Shown piece by piece: positions 8,583-18,106 of a stretch of DNA of 64,000 nucleotides (within the stretch, counting starts at the first letter, position 1; the number at the start of each line of letters is the position of its first letter). The position numbers and the translations under genes were made by a program. This stretch comes from Natrialba swarupiae (lineage in GTDB: Archaea; Halobacteriota; Halobacteria; Halobacteriales; Natrialbaceae), in the NCBI RefSeq assembly GCF_008245225.1, contig NZ_VTAW01000009.1:62001-126000 (forward strand), written 5' to 3'. The notes under the pieces are model-generated. The model saw only the letters and a program-made list of their open reading frames with translations. It searched no databases and was not told where the DNA came from.

Positions 8583-9536
8583 TTACTGGAACTGCTCGGT
8601 CAGCGCCGGAACGACGTCGAAGAGGTCGTCGTGGATGGCGTAGTCGGCGATGTCCATGATCGGCGCGTTCGGATCGGTGTTGATGGCGACGATCGTCTCC
8701 GAGCCCTTCATCCCGGCGACGTGCTGGACCGCGCCCGAAATCCCGATCGCGATGTAGACGTCCGGCGTGACGACCTTTCCGGACTGGCCGACCTGCCGGT
8801 TTTTGGGGAGCCAGCCGTTGTCGACGATCGGACGCGACGAGGAGACGGTGGCGTCGAGTGCGTCCGCGAGGTCGTGGATGATCTCGAGATTCTCCTCTTC
8901 GTCGATACCGCGGCCGACCGAGACGAGAACGTCGGCGTCCGCGATGTCGACGTCGCCGCCGGCGACCTCCTCGAAGCCGTTGACGGTCGAACCGAGCGCC
9001 GCGTCGTCGATCTCGACGTCGAACGACCTGATCTCGGCGTCACCGGTCCCCTCGGCTTTGGGCCACTCGGCTCCGCGGATCGTGACGACCGCCGGCCCCT
9101 CGAGTTCGACGGTGGTCTCGACCTTGCCGCCGTACATCTCGCGGGTGGCGACGAGCGTCTCGCCGTCGCTCTCGAGGCCGATTGTGTCGGTGACGATGGG
9201 GCGCTCGAGGCGTCCGGCGAGGGCAGGGGCGTAGTCGAGGCCGTTGACGCTGTTCGGGACGAGGACGTACTGGGGGTCGATGTCGGCGGTGAGCTGTTCG
9301 ATCGCCTGGATGTAGATATCGTGGTTGTACTCCTCGCCATCGCTAACGGTGTGGACGACGTCGACGCCGTCGCGGTCGAGTTTCGCGGCGAAGTCGTCGA
9401 CGGTGCCGCTGATAACGACGAGATGGAGGTCGCCGCCGAGGTCGTCGGCGAGTCCGCGACCGGCGGTGGCGATCTCGTAGCTGACGTCGCGAAGCTTACC
9501 GCGGCGGTGGTCGGCAATCGCGAGCACGTCGGTCAT
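8583..9536 (-). CDS. etfA: electron transfer flavoprotein, alpha subunit
   Basis: 317 residues starting [15 protein letters not shown]. The C-terminal FAD-binding domain carries [47 protein letters not shown] (split here only by function) and [16 protein letters not shown], all classical EtfA signatures. It accepts electrons from acyl-CoA and related dehydrogenases. The start overlaps the etfB stop as ATGA, so translation is coupled. The two subunits form the heterodimer. No dehydrogenase or ETF-quinone oxidoreductase gene adjoins in this window. Confidence 0.93.
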   Translation of the reverse strand: MTDVLAIADHRRGKLRDVSYEIATAGRGLADDLGGDLHLVVISGTVDDFAAKLDRDGVDVVHTVSDGEEYNHDIYIQAIEQLTADIDPQYVLVPNSVNGLDYAPALAGRLERPIVTDTIGLESDGETLVATREMYGGKVETTVELEGPAVVTIRGAEWPKAEGTGDAEIRSFDVEIDDAALGSTVNGFEEVAGGDVDIADADVLVSVGRGIDEEENLEIIHDLADALDATVSSSRPIVDNGWLPKNRQVGQSGKVVTPDVYIAIGISGAVQHVAGMKGSETIVAINTDPNAPIMDIADYAIHDDLFDVVPALTEQFQ

Positions 9537-10318
9537 TGTGCCACCCCCTTCTCGCGGAGCAACGAAGCGAGATCGCCGGCGGTGTCGTCGGCACCACCCT
9601 CCCAGACGGTGACGTCGGTCTCGCTTTCGGGTTCGTACATCTCCGTCAACGCGAGCGCGGAGTCGACACCCTCGATGCCGAGGTCGTCGAGCGTCTGCAC
9701 CTCGAGGGGTTTGCGCTGAGCCTGCCGGATGCCTCGGAGGCTGGCGTAGCGCGGTTCGTTGATACCGGTCTGGATGGTGAGGACGGCGGGGAGGTCGACG
9801 TCGGTGAGCTCCTCGACGCCACCCTCGAGTTCGCGGCGAACCGAGGCCGTATCGTCCGCGAACTCGTGCTCGAGGTGGTTGACCACGGCGGCCCACTGGT
9901 AGCCGACGCGGTCGGCGAGGGCGACGCCGGTGGCACCGAAGCTGTCGTCGCCGGTCTGGACGCCCGAGAGGACGAGATCCGGCTGCTCGTCGTCGACGAC
10001 GGCGGCGAGGAGGTCGGCTTTGGTACCGGGGTCGAGAAGTCCGACATCGGCGAGATCGTCGTCCCAGACGCGGAGGGCCCGGTCGGCACCTTTCGCGAGG
10101 GCCTGACGGATGGTCTGGTCGGCGTCCTCGGGGCCGATAGTGACCGTGACGACCTCGTCGGCGAGGTCGGCCTCCTGGAGCTGGACGGCCTCCTCGACGG
10201 CGTAGTCGTCCCACTCGTTCAGGTCAGCACCGAGATACTGGTCAGCGATTGTTGTCCCGTCGATCTCGAAAGCGTCTTCGACGGTGGCGACTTCGGAAAC
10301 CGTAACGAGGATCTTCAT
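9533..10318 (-). CDS. etfB: electron transfer flavoprotein, beta subunit
   Basis: 261 residues from MKILVTVSEVATVEDAF. An in-frame extension of 22 codons upstream lacks family similarity and contains the likely leader. EtfB landmarks include the N-terminal alpha/beta fold, GPEDADQTIRQALAKGADRALRV, the LVLSGVQTGDDSFGATG region that contacts the nucleotide, and LPAVLTIQTGINEPRYASLRGI. It leads the two-gene operon and overlaps etfA by 4 bp. The physiological role is electron transfer from flavin dehydrogenases to the respiratory chain. Confidence 0.93.
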   Translation of the reverse strand: MKILVTVSEVATVEDAFEIDGTTIADQYLGADLNEWDDYAVEEAVQLQEADLADEVVTVTIGPEDADQTIRQALAKGADRALRVWDDDLADVGLLDPGTKADLLAAVVDDEQPDLVLSGVQTGDDSFGATGVALADRVGYQWAAVVNHLEHEFADDTASVRRELEGGVEELTDVDLPAVLTIQTGINEPRYASLRGIRQAQRKPLEVQTLDDLGIEGVDSALALTEMYEPESETDVTVWEGGADDTAGDLASLLREKGVAQ

Positions 10319-10576
10319 CGGTATCACTGCAACGTCCGGGCCGTAAACGTTTTCGAAACCTCGAGTCCCTCGTTTGCCGTTCATTCTCCGGTCTGTGGTC
10401 GATCAGTTTCAGTGGAACCGTGACCGCCGGTGGGTGGGGAGTATCGTCGCCGGTCATACCATCTGCTGTCCGTGTTGACGACGGTCAGTCTCGTGTCCGC
10501 CATTCGGATCCATCCGGCACGCTCGAGGCCCGTACCGAGACGGAAACGGTTTAACGACGCCTCCGGTACTACGGGT

Positions 10577-11032
10577 ATGGCAGACTGTCCACTCGCCGAC
10601 GACTGTCCGAGCTTTTCCGAACGGATCTCCGGAATGGGGTGTAACCACTACGGAGACCGGGGTGGCAAGGAGTGGTGTAACCACTACAGCCAGCCGATCG
10701 AGGATCTGAAGACCCAGCCCGTCAAATCCGGCGAGGAGGTCGTTATCGACGTCGTCGACATGCACGAAAGCGGTGCCGGCGTCGGTCGCACCGAGGACGG
10801 ATTCATCGTCATGGTCGACGGTGTCCTCCCGGAGGCCAGAGCCCGCGTCGAGATCACCCGCGTCCACAGCAATCACGCACGCGCAGAAGAACTCGAGATC
10901 CTTCCGATGCCCGACGACGAGGACGACGAGGAGACGGACTCCGGTGTCGACGCGGGGGGCGAGACGGACGATGACACCCAGTCGGACCAGCGAGAACAGT
11001 TGGGCAGTCGAGAGAACTTCTGGGGCTCCTGA
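10577..11032 (+). CDS. TRAM-domain protein with cysteine-rich N-terminus
   Basis: 151 residues from MADCPLADDC. Residues 1-35 contain four cysteines with nearby histidines (CPLADDC, GCNHYGDRGGKEWCNHY), a possible zinc site found in this haloarchaeal family. Residues about 48-108 form a TRAM domain (GEEVVIDVVDMHESGAGVGR, ending ARVEITRVHSNHARAEEL), a small beta barrel that binds RNA. The tail is very acidic. Archaeal TRAM proteins are known to act as RNA chaperones; this member's targets are unknown. An upstream in-frame GTG at 10430 would add 49 arginine-rich residues atypical of the proteome and is not accepted. Confidence 0.85.
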   Translation: MADCPLADDCPSFSERISGMGCNHYGDRGGKEWCNHYSQPIEDLKTQPVKSGEEVVIDVVDMHESGAGVGRTEDGFIVMVDGVLPEARARVEITRVHSNHARAEELEILPMPDDEDDEETDSGVDAGGETDDDTQSDQREQLGSRENFWGS

Positions 11033-11166
11033 ACACCCCCTCGAATCGAGGAATCGTAATCCGCTCGAACAGTCGACGGTGGACAGTCGAACCGACGTGT
11101 GGTCGTGACGGTCATCGACGGTGCAACAAGAGGTAAGTGCGTGTTTCGTCTAGTATAACGCGATTA

Positions 11167-12942
11167 ATGGCAGGCGGATCGAACGCCGGACGGCGTCTTC
11201 TCGCGGTGATCGCGGTGATCTGTGCCGTCGGTGGGCTCGTACTGGCGGCGAGTGCGATGCCGATGCTCGCGGCGGACGCTCCTGTGAGCGGGCTGACGAC
11301 GGAAGGGGGTGCCATCGACGACCGCCACGGTCCCGGCGCTGGCGCTGCTGACGGCCAGACCGCATACCCGGGCTCCGGCGGCACGGAGGCTGGCGGTGCC
11401 CACGCTGACGCCGTTTCGGAGACGCCGACCGATGGATCGCAAATCGACGGACCGCAACTCGACGATCGAGATCTCGGTCCGGCCGAGACGGTCGCCGGCG
11501 GTATTCTGTACGGACTCGGAACGCTGTTTTCCGCACTCGGCGGTGACGACGGAGCCGACGATCTAACCGGTGGAGACGAGTCGCTCGAGGACGGTGCCGT
11601 CGCCGACACAGACGCCGACAGCGCGGCCGCGGAGTCACCCGACGTCGACACAGACGAGTCCGCCGAGGACCCAACCCCCGCCGACAGCGGGATGGGTGGC
11701 GAGTTCGGCGAGCTACTGACCGGCGGGGACGAGCCCGACGGGCCAGCCGCGAGCGCGGACGGTGCGGAGTCAACGATCGAAGACGCCGGCGACGAGGCGG
11801 TTCCGGCGGACGACGTCGATCTCGACTCGAGCGACGACCTCGCGGCTGGCGACGAGATCGCCACGGACGCCGACCGTGAAGATGAGACGTCGATCAACGA
11901 CGACGTCACCACAGTGGATGGCGAACACGCAGACGGGCTCGAGTCGGAAATCGAAGGCGAAGACGGACTCGAGTCGGAAATCGAAGGTGAAGACGGGCTC
12001 GAGTCGGTTGGCGACGACACGGACCCCGAGTCCACTGACGGACTCGAATCTCCCGACGACCTCGAATCCAACGGAGACGCGGGTGACGACATCGACTCGA
12101 GTGACGCGATCGATTCCGCCGAGACGGTCGATGCGGACGACCCTGACAGGCTCGAGCACGACGGCGACCTCGGCGACGAGGAACGGAGTGACGGGGACGT
12201 CGAGGGAGAAGAACCCGGTGACGGCGACGAGGACTCGACTGCGGCGGGTGACTCGAGCGGCGACGGGGGCAGTGACGGAGACTCGACGCTCGAGGACGGA
12301 ACGCCCGACGTATCGGGAACGGTGCTCCTCCTCGTCGGGCTCGCGCTCGCGGTGGCGATCGTCGGCTATCTCCTCTATCGGTCGGACGATCCGATCGGGA
12401 CCGTGCTGTCGATTCCCAGTCGGATCGCGTCGTTCGTCGTGGCTGGCGTCGTCGCCTGCTCGCAGGCCCTCGAGCGGGCGGTCGCTGCGCTTCGGAGAGT
12501 CGGCTCGATCCGCGAGCTTCCGGCGCTCGTGCGCGCGACGATCGGCGGGCTACTCGAGTCGGCGCGGACGCGGACCCGGAACGTGGGATCCTCGATCGGG
12601 CTGTTCGACGAGCCGGAGCCCGAGCCCGCCGACACTCGGCGGGACGACGAGCACGCGAGCGCTCGAGAGCGGATCGAACGCGCCTTCGAGACGGTGATCT
12701 CGGCATCGACCTTCTATCGGGCGCGGGTCGCGACCGCGACCCCCACCGACGTCGCCCGAAGCGCGAAGCATGCGGGTGCACCCACCGGCCCGGTCGAGAC
12801 GATCACCGACGCGTTCCGCGACGTCGAGTACGGCGAGCGCGATCCCGAACCCTACGTCGATTCGGCCGACGCGGCTCGCGAACGGCTTCGAAACGAACTC
12901 GAGTCGACCGGTGACGACACGGCCTCGGAGGACGACGAATGA
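11167..12942 (+). CDS. secreted/membrane DUF4129-type protein with long acidic ectodomain
   Basis: 591 residues. The start is the ATG giving MAGGSNAGRR before a hydrophobic segment (LLAVIAVICAVGGLVLAAS), a signal anchor. Residues about 45-380 are a very acidic, low-complexity ectodomain with an imperfect repeat (GLESEIEGED twice near 260). A second membrane segment (VLLLVGLALAVAIVGYLLY) is followed by a cytoplasmic part ending TPTDVARSAKHAGAPTGPVETITDAFRDVEYGE, which matches the DUF4129 C-terminal signature. It leads a four-gene operon (ATGA overlap with the next gene). DUF4129, DUF58 and MoxR genes commonly cluster in prokaryotes, with suspected roles in envelope protein assembly or regulation. 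Confidence 0.78.
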   Translation: MAGGSNAGRRLLAVIAVICAVGGLVLAASAMPMLAADAPVSGLTTEGGAIDDRHGPGAGAADGQTAYPGSGGTEAGGAHADAVSETPTDGSQIDGPQLDDRDLGPAETVAGGILYGLGTLFSALGGDDGADDLTGGDESLEDGAVADTDADSAAAESPDVDTDESAEDPTPADSGMGGEFGELLTGGDEPDGPAASADGAESTIEDAGDEAVPADDVDLDSSDDLAAGDEIATDADREDETSINDDVTTVDGEHADGLESEIEGEDGLESEIEGEDGLESVGDDTDPESTDGLESPDDLESNGDAGDDIDSSDAIDSAETVDADDPDRLEHDGDLGDEERSDGDVEGEEPGDGDEDSTAAGDSSGDGGSDGDSTLEDGTPDVSGTVLLLVGLALAVAIVGYLLYRSDDPIGTVLSIPSRIASFVVAGVVACSQALERAVAALRRVGSIRELPALVRATIGGLLESARTRTRNVGSSIGLFDEPEPEPADTRRDDEHASARERIERAFETVISASTFYRARVATATPTDVARSAKHAGAPTGPVETITDAFRDVEYGERDPEPYVDSADAARERLRNELESTGDDTASEDDE

Positions 12943-13730
12943 GTCGGACGCCGTCCCGTCGCGGACTCTCCGTCGCGACGCTGCTCGCGGGTACGTTCCT
13001 CGCTGTCGGTCTCGTCTTCGCACTCGACCCGACGGTGGCAACCGGGGCCGTACCGGCACTCGAGGCGGTACTCGCGTCGCTCGATCCCGGTCTGATCGTC
13101 CTCGTCGCGACCCTGTTGCTCGTGGTGTTCGCTCCGGCGCTCGGTATCGCGGGCAAACTCCGTTCGCGCCCGGTGGACCCACTCGTCGGTTCTGGGGAGC
13201 GAACCGCAGCCGACCGACCCGACGGTGAAGCGAACGCTCGCAGTCGGTCACCGGGCAGGCGGGGATGGGACGTCGTCGGCGACTCGTTCGAGCGGGACGT
13301 CGAGCGCGCGACCGACTACGACGGCGACCGCGAGGTTCGCTCGGCGGCGCGCGAGGAGGTCGTCGATACGCTCCGGCCGATCGCGACACGGGCGTACGCG
13401 AACCGCGCCGGCGTCGCTCGCTCTGCCGCCACGCGAGTGATCGAACGCGGAAGCTGGACCGACGACGACCGCGCGGCGGCGTTTCTCGCGGGCGAATCGG
13501 GCCCGTCGACGCCGGTCTGGCTCTGGCTGTTCGATCTCGTCACCGCGACCGACCCCTTCTCTCGGAGCCTCGAGCGGACGATCGACGAGATCGAATCGAT
13601 ACAGGCGGCGACGACGATCGATCTCGCAGACGAAGAGGCCACCAGCGAGAACGGAACCGACGAAAACGACAGCAGCGACGGGAGCCGAACCGACGGCGAC
13701 GCTCGCGCCGACCTCGAGGGTACGCGATGA
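12939..13730 (+). CDS. small membrane protein of the MoxR/DUF58 cluster
   Basis: 263 residues with two N-terminal membrane segments (VATLLAGTFLAVGLVFAL and LIVLVATLLLVVFAPALG) and a cytoplasmic region of about 190 residues rich in charged helices, ending in a disordered acidic tail. It corresponds to the conserved haloarchaeal membrane protein usually found just before DUF58 (I believe the DUF7269 group). It overlaps its neighbours by ATGA on both sides, so the four proteins are translationally coupled. No enzymatic motif is visible. Confidence 0.75.
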   Translation: MSRTPSRRGLSVATLLAGTFLAVGLVFALDPTVATGAVPALEAVLASLDPGLIVLVATLLLVVFAPALGIAGKLRSRPVDPLVGSGERTAADRPDGEANARSRSPGRRGWDVVGDSFERDVERATDYDGDREVRSAAREEVVDTLRPIATRAYANRAGVARSAATRVIERGSWTDDDRAAAFLAGESGPSTPVWLWLFDLVTATDPFSRSLERTIDEIESIQAATTIDLADEEATSENGTDENDSSDGSRTDGDARADLEGTR

Positions 13731-15139
13731 CGCGGAGGAGTCGCCGCGCCCGATGGCAGGGCGCGCTCGTGGTCGCGGCGATCTCGGCGCTTCTGGGTGT
13801 CGCAGTCGGCGTCTCCGAACTGTTCTTTCTCGCCGTGGTCGCGCTCGGGTTCGTCCTCGTCGGCCAGTTGAGCGCCGAACCCGACGCCAACCTTCGCGTC
13901 GAACGCCACCTCGAGGAGACGCGGGTGCGACCGGGGAAGCCGGTGACGGTGACGCTGTCGGTGACGAACGAGGGCGACCGCGTCGTCTCCGACGTCCGAC
14001 TCGCGGACGAGCCGCCGGCGGACGCCCCCGTCACGGACGGCTCGCCGGCGTTTGCGACGGCCGTCAGGCCGGAGGAGACGGTCAGTCACGAGTACGAACT
14101 GACGCCGCCGCGGGGGGAGTTCTCGTTCGGCCCGACGCGGCTCCGGACCCGCTCGCTCGCGGCGACGAGCGTCGCGACCGACGAACGCGACCCCGACGGC
14201 GACGCCGAACTCAGCTGTGAGACGCTGCTCGATACCTTCCCCGTCCTGGATCAGACGATCCAGTTCGTCGGTCGGACGCCCACCGACGACGGCGGGAGCG
14301 GTATCGAATTCTTCTCGACCCGGGAGTACCGCCGCGGCGATCCGATAAACCGGATCGACTGGCACCGCTTCGCCCGGACCGGTGAACTCGCGACCGTCGA
14401 GTACCGCGAGGAGCGGGCAGTGACGGTCGTCTTCGTCGTCGACGACCGCGACGGCGTCCACCGTGAACCACTCGAGGGCGGTCCCGACTCGTACGACCTC
14501 ACGCTGTACGCCGCCTCGCGAGGCGTCGTCGCCTCCCTCGAGGACGGCAACCGAACCGGCGTGGCGACCCTCTCGGGACGAACCTGGATCGAACCGTCGG
14601 CCGAGACCGACGTCCGGACGCGGATGGACGACGAACTCGGCGACGCGACTGCCGACCGGCCGGTCACCGAGGGGGGATCGCCGGGCGCGTCGCTCGCGGC
14701 CGACCTCGAGCGCCGGCTCCCGCGCCGAGCACAGGTCGTCCTCTGTACGCCGCTTTCGGACCGCGGCGCGGTCGATCTGGTCGAGACGTTGCGAAGCCGC
14801 GGACGCGACGTCACGGTCGTCACGCCGGATCTGACGACCGGCGTCGCGTCGGCGTCGATTCCGACGGGTGCACGGATCGCCGGGCTCCGGCGGACGAATC
14901 GGATCGACGCCCTCCGGGGCGTCGGCGCGACGGTCGTCGACTGGCACCTCGAGGATCCGATCTCGGTCGACCTCGCGCGGGCGTTTCGCGGCTCCCGATC
15001 CGGCCGGTCCTCGCCGGCGCGTCGCTCCTCGGGGACGGGGACAGCGGCGACGCCGGGAGCCGACACGGCGGACCCCGACCGGTCGGCGACCAGCGAACCG
15101 GACGGCCGACAAACGGTGACGGGAGGTGCCAGCCGATGA
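13727..15139 (+). CDS. DUF58 domain protein
   Basis: 470 residues. Two hydrophobic segments at the N-terminus (GALVVAAISALLGVAVGV, LFFLAVVALGFVLVGQL) precede an immunoglobulin-like domain (about 55-150) and the DUF58 signature EYRRGDPINRIDWHRFARTG near residue 205. A von Willebrand-like region follows (VFVVDDRDG; acting in MIDAS-like ion binding in related families). The start ATG overlaps the preceding stop. DUF58 proteins typically partner with MoxR AAA ATPases, and the MoxR gene lies two genes away on the other strand. The C-terminal 50 residues are low complexity. Confidence 0.9.
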   Translation: MTRRSRRARWQGALVVAAISALLGVAVGVSELFFLAVVALGFVLVGQLSAEPDANLRVERHLEETRVRPGKPVTVTLSVTNEGDRVVSDVRLADEPPADAPVTDGSPAFATAVRPEETVSHEYELTPPRGEFSFGPTRLRTRSLAATSVATDERDPDGDAELSCETLLDTFPVLDQTIQFVGRTPTDDGGSGIEFFSTREYRRGDPINRIDWHRFARTGELATVEYREERAVTVVFVVDDRDGVHREPLEGGPDSYDLTLYAASRGVVASLEDGNRTGVATLSGRTWIEPSAETDVRTRMDDELGDATADRPVTEGGSPGASLAADLERRLPRRAQVVLCTPLSDRGAVDLVETLRSRGRDVTVVTPDLTTGVASASIPTGARIAGLRRTNRIDALRGVGATVVDWHLEDPISVDLARAFRGSRSGRSSPARRSSGTGTAATPGADTADPDRSATSEPDGRQTVTGGASR

Positions 15140-16737
15140 GACAGGGGATCGCGGATGTCGGCAGCTCGGCGTTCTCGTCTGCGTTCGTCGAGGTTCGCCG
15201 GGCGTTATCTCGGCCGACGGCGAGCGACGTCGCGACGATCGGCTGTACGCTTCTGGTCGCCGTCGTCGTCGGCTCGGCGCTCGTCGGCGTCGGTCTCGCG
15301 CTGTTCGCGACGGTCGCGGGACTCGTCGCTGCGTTGGCGACGGTCCTGCTCGCGAGCGACCGGCCGCTCGTTCGGGCGGTCGGGGGGGCCGTCGCGATTC
15401 CCGCGGCGCTCGTCGTCGTTCTACCGGCCGTCCTCGCCGCGGCGCTGGTCGCCTCGAGCAGCGCCGGACGCTTCGCCGGCGTCACCGTCTGGGCGCTCGT
15501 CGTCGCGGGGCTGTCCGCCGGGCTCGTCTCCTGGAAACGGCTCGGAGACGGCGGCGCCGCACGTGGCGCGACGGGATCGATGCTCGCCGCGATGGGCGTG
15601 ATCGCCCTCGTCGTCGTCCGGATCCTCCCCGAATCGACGGTCCGGGAACGGGCCGGCGCGGCCGCCGCGGACGTCGCCGGAACGCTCTGGAACGTCTTCG
15701 TCGTCGCCGACGGCTCGTGGGCGATCGTCTCGTTTGCCGTCCTCCTGTTCGCGACCGCCTTCGCCGTGAGCCGCGCGATTGCCGCTGTCCCGTTCGAACG
15801 GCTCGTCCCGCCGGACCGCGAGCCTCGACTCTCGGCGGTCACCGACGCGATCCAGCGTGCGTGTTCGTACGGTCTGCGGTTCGCCGTCCTCCTCGCGGTC
15901 CTCGCGTTCGTCACGCCGGCCGTCAGCGACCGCCTCGAGGAGATTCCGACGACGCCGCTCGAGGTCGCGACCCAGCTTCCGTGGTCGATCGGATACGTGC
16001 CAGCACTGATAGTGACCGCCTCCGGGCTTCGACTCCTGTTCGTCTCGGGTCTCGTCGCTGGCGTCGCGCTCGTCGTCCTCGAGTGGACGCGCCGGACCCT
16101 GCGTCACAACGCCGCGCTGGCGTTCGCACGCATCGTCGCTCCCGGCGTCGGGGCGGCGTTGATCGCCGTCGTCGCCGCCGTCGCGCTCTCGGCGCTTGCA
16201 CCCGGTCTCGATCCCGCGGCGGTACTCGAGGGCAGCGCCCCACCGTCGGTCGTGGAACTGGTCGAGTCGTTGCCGCCGTTCGCGCTCGCGGCGTCGATCG
16301 TCGTGGTCGCGTTGAGCGTTCTCTCGCTGGTGCTCTACAGCGTGACGCTCCTCCGTTCGCTCAGAATCCTTCCGGGGCGGGCGATCGGCGGCGCGCTCGC
16401 GGCTGGCTCGATATTCCTCCTCGCGGTTGGGCTCGCCGTCGTCGGCCGAGCGGAACTCGCGATCGTGACCGGTGCCGGCGCGTTCGTCCTCTGGGACATC
16501 GGCGAGTACGCCGACGGCGTTCGGGCCGAACTGGGTCGGGACGCAGAGACGCTGCGCGCCGAACTCGTCCACGTCGGCGGGACCCTGTTGACGGGGGCCG
16601 TCGTCGCGGGCGCGACGGTAGTGCTCTACCGCTGGATCGGAACCGACACGCCGATCTCCGATCCAATCTCGGCGGCGATCGCACTCGCAACCGGCCTGCT
16701 CGCGGTCGTGTTCGTGGCGTGGTCGCTTCGAGGCTGA
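15136..16737 (+). CDS. polytopic membrane protein of the MoxR/DUF58 cluster
   Basis: 533 residues with about 12 hydrophobic segments, for example ATIGCTLLVAVVVGSALVGV, LVAALATVLLASD, AIVSFAVLLFATAFAV, LFVSGLVAGVALVVL and AIGGALAAGSIFLLAVGLAVV. It is rich in Ala, Val and Leu, and no catalytic motif is visible. Haloarchaeal genomes often carry a similar protein after DUF58 (I believe DUF7519), but that label is from memory. It is the last gene of the plus-strand operon and starts within the DUF58 stop (ATGA). It converges with moxR, whose stop lies 105 bp away. Confidence 0.75.
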   Translation: MRQGIADVGSSAFSSAFVEVRRALSRPTASDVATIGCTLLVAVVVGSALVGVGLALFATVAGLVAALATVLLASDRPLVRAVGGAVAIPAALVVVLPAVLAAALVASSSAGRFAGVTVWALVVAGLSAGLVSWKRLGDGGAARGATGSMLAAMGVIALVVVRILPESTVRERAGAAAADVAGTLWNVFVVADGSWAIVSFAVLLFATAFAVSRAIAAVPFERLVPPDREPRLSAVTDAIQRACSYGLRFAVLLAVLAFVTPAVSDRLEEIPTTPLEVATQLPWSIGYVPALIVTASGLRLLFVSGLVAGVALVVLEWTRRTLRHNAALAFARIVAPGVGAALIAVVAAVALSALAPGLDPAAVLEGSAPPSVVELVESLPPFALAASIVVVALSVLSLVLYSVTLLRSLRILPGRAIGGALAAGSIFLLAVGLAVVGRAELAIVTGAGAFVLWDIGEYADGVRAELGRDAETLRAELVHVGGTLLTGAVVAGATVVLYRWIGTDTPISDPISAAIALATGLLAVVFVAWSLRG

Positions 16738-16842
16738 CGATCGACTCGAGGCGGGATCGAATTTGCTGATCGTCGGTCGATCGCCGGACGATGGTCCGTG
16801 GACGATCGGACGATAGCCGACGGACAGGCGAGGCCGTCGCGA

Positions 16843-17796
16843 TCAGTCACCCATCGACGGCACCGGCACGCCGTTCAGCGCGCTCTCGACGACGGCGTAG
16901 GGATCGACGTCACGGACGTCGGCCTCCGTGGTGAGGACGATCCGGTGGTCGAGCACCGGGTGGACGACCACGTGGACGTCCTCCGGAGCGACGTAGTCGC
17001 GACCGACGATCGCCGCGCGGGCTCGCGCCGCCTCGAACAGCCGCTGGATGCCCCGCGGGGAGACGCCGACGTCGACGCGCTCGTCCTCACGGGTCGCCCG
17101 ACAGACGTCGACGACGTACGCCCGGATCTCGGGGTCGACGGCCACCGTCTCCGGCACCGACTGCAGCGCCAGGACGGTCTCGCGGTCGACGATACGGGAA
17201 GCTTCGGGCGTCCGGGACTCGCGGCTCGCACGCCGGTCGACCAGTTCGAGTTCGCCGTCGCGGTCGGGATACCCCATCGCGGTCTTGACCATGAAGCGGT
17301 CGACCTGAGCCTCCGGCAGGGGGAAGGTCCCCTCCTGCTCGACGGGGTTTTGCGTCGCAATCACGAAAAACGGCTCCGGCAGCGGACGGGTCTCGCCGCC
17401 GATCGAGACCTGCTTTTCGCCCATCGCCTCGAGCAAGGCGGCCTGGGTCTTCGGCGGCGCGCGGTTGATCTCGTCGGCGAGGACGACGTTCGCGAAGATC
17501 GGGCCGGCCTCGAACTCGAACTGGCCCGCCTGTTCGTCGTAGACGTGCGTTCCCGTGATGTCCGCGGGCAACAGGTCCGGCGTGAACTGGATCCGGCTGA
17601 ACTCGAGGTCAAGCACCCGCGCCAGCGTCCGCGCCGTCAGCGTCTTGCCGGTGCCGGGGACGTCCTCGAGTAAGACGTGTCCCTCCCCGACGACGGCAGT
17701 CAGGATCGTCTCGAACAGCGTCGGATCGCCGATAACCGCCGTCCGAATCTCCTCGAAGACCGCCCCGCAGACCCGTTCGGCTTCCGTGACGTTCAT
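16843..17796 (-). CDS. MoxR-family AAA+ ATPase
   Basis: 317 residues from MNVTEAERV. A GTG/ATG extension upstream is possible (MGVGKLVAV, nine codons earlier). Walker A is EDVPGTGKT near 45, Walker B is VLADEIN near 105, and sensor 1 is FVIATQNPVEQEGTFPLPEAQVDRF. The C-terminal lid domain includes SPRGIQRLFEAARARA. MoxR ATPases remodel or activate partner proteins, often those with von Willebrand and DUF58 domains. It faces the DUF4129/DUF58 operon tail to tail instead of leading it, so its expression is separately controlled. Confidence 0.92.
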   Translation of the reverse strand: MNVTEAERVCGAVFEEIRTAVIGDPTLFETILTAVVGEGHVLLEDVPGTGKTLTARTLARVLDLEFSRIQFTPDLLPADITGTHVYDEQAGQFEFEAGPIFANVVLADEINRAPPKTQAALLEAMGEKQVSIGGETRPLPEPFFVIATQNPVEQEGTFPLPEAQVDRFMVKTAMGYPDRDGELELVDRRASRESRTPEASRIVDRETVLALQSVPETVAVDPEIRAYVVDVCRATREDERVDVGVSPRGIQRLFEAARARAAIVGRDYVAPEDVHVVVHPVLDHRIVLTTEADVRDVDPYAVVESALNGVPVPSMGD

Positions 17797-18106
17797 GACA
17801 GCGACCAGTTTCCCGACACCCATATAGGGTTTGGCCTGTCCTCGAGAATCGTGCAAACCCCCCGCACCCGATACTCCGGTTTCGCTCCGTTTCGGCCAGT
17901 TCGAGACGTTGACGAGGCCGACCTCCACCGGTCGATCTGGAAGCGTCTCATACGGATTCCTGTGCGGATGTCCCGGCGCACCCGCCACCCGGGCCGCGGC
18001 TGCGCCGACACTGACTGACAGTAAACCGTATCAAGGGGGGTTGTACTGTATCGGGTTATCATTGCCGATAGATAACGTGTACAATTAGTGAAGCGCTCTG
18101 AGGTGG
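17797..18106. other. intergenic region upstream of moxR and downstream of the transporter operon
   Basis: No gene is seen. It holds the moxR promoter region, dispersed repeat copy 1, and near 18040-18080 an AT-richer stretch (CGGGTTATCATTGCCG, AACGTGTACAATTAG) that may contain the transporter operon's transcription end. Confidence 0.4.
17941..17964 (-). repeat. short dispersed repeat, copy 1
   Basis: The minus strand reads CACAG-GAATCCGTATGAGACGCT, matching 49243-49265 at 21 of 23 positions. It lies about 145-170 bp upstream of moxR. No other copy was noticed in the window. Similar sequences may be common in haloarchaeal intergenic DNA, but this is an impression only. Confidence 0.5.

Noticed and set aside
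13265-13727. N-terminal extension of the DUF58 protein
   Set aside because: The in-frame upstream region is arginine-rich and overlaps the preceding membrane protein; the ATGA overlap defines the true start.
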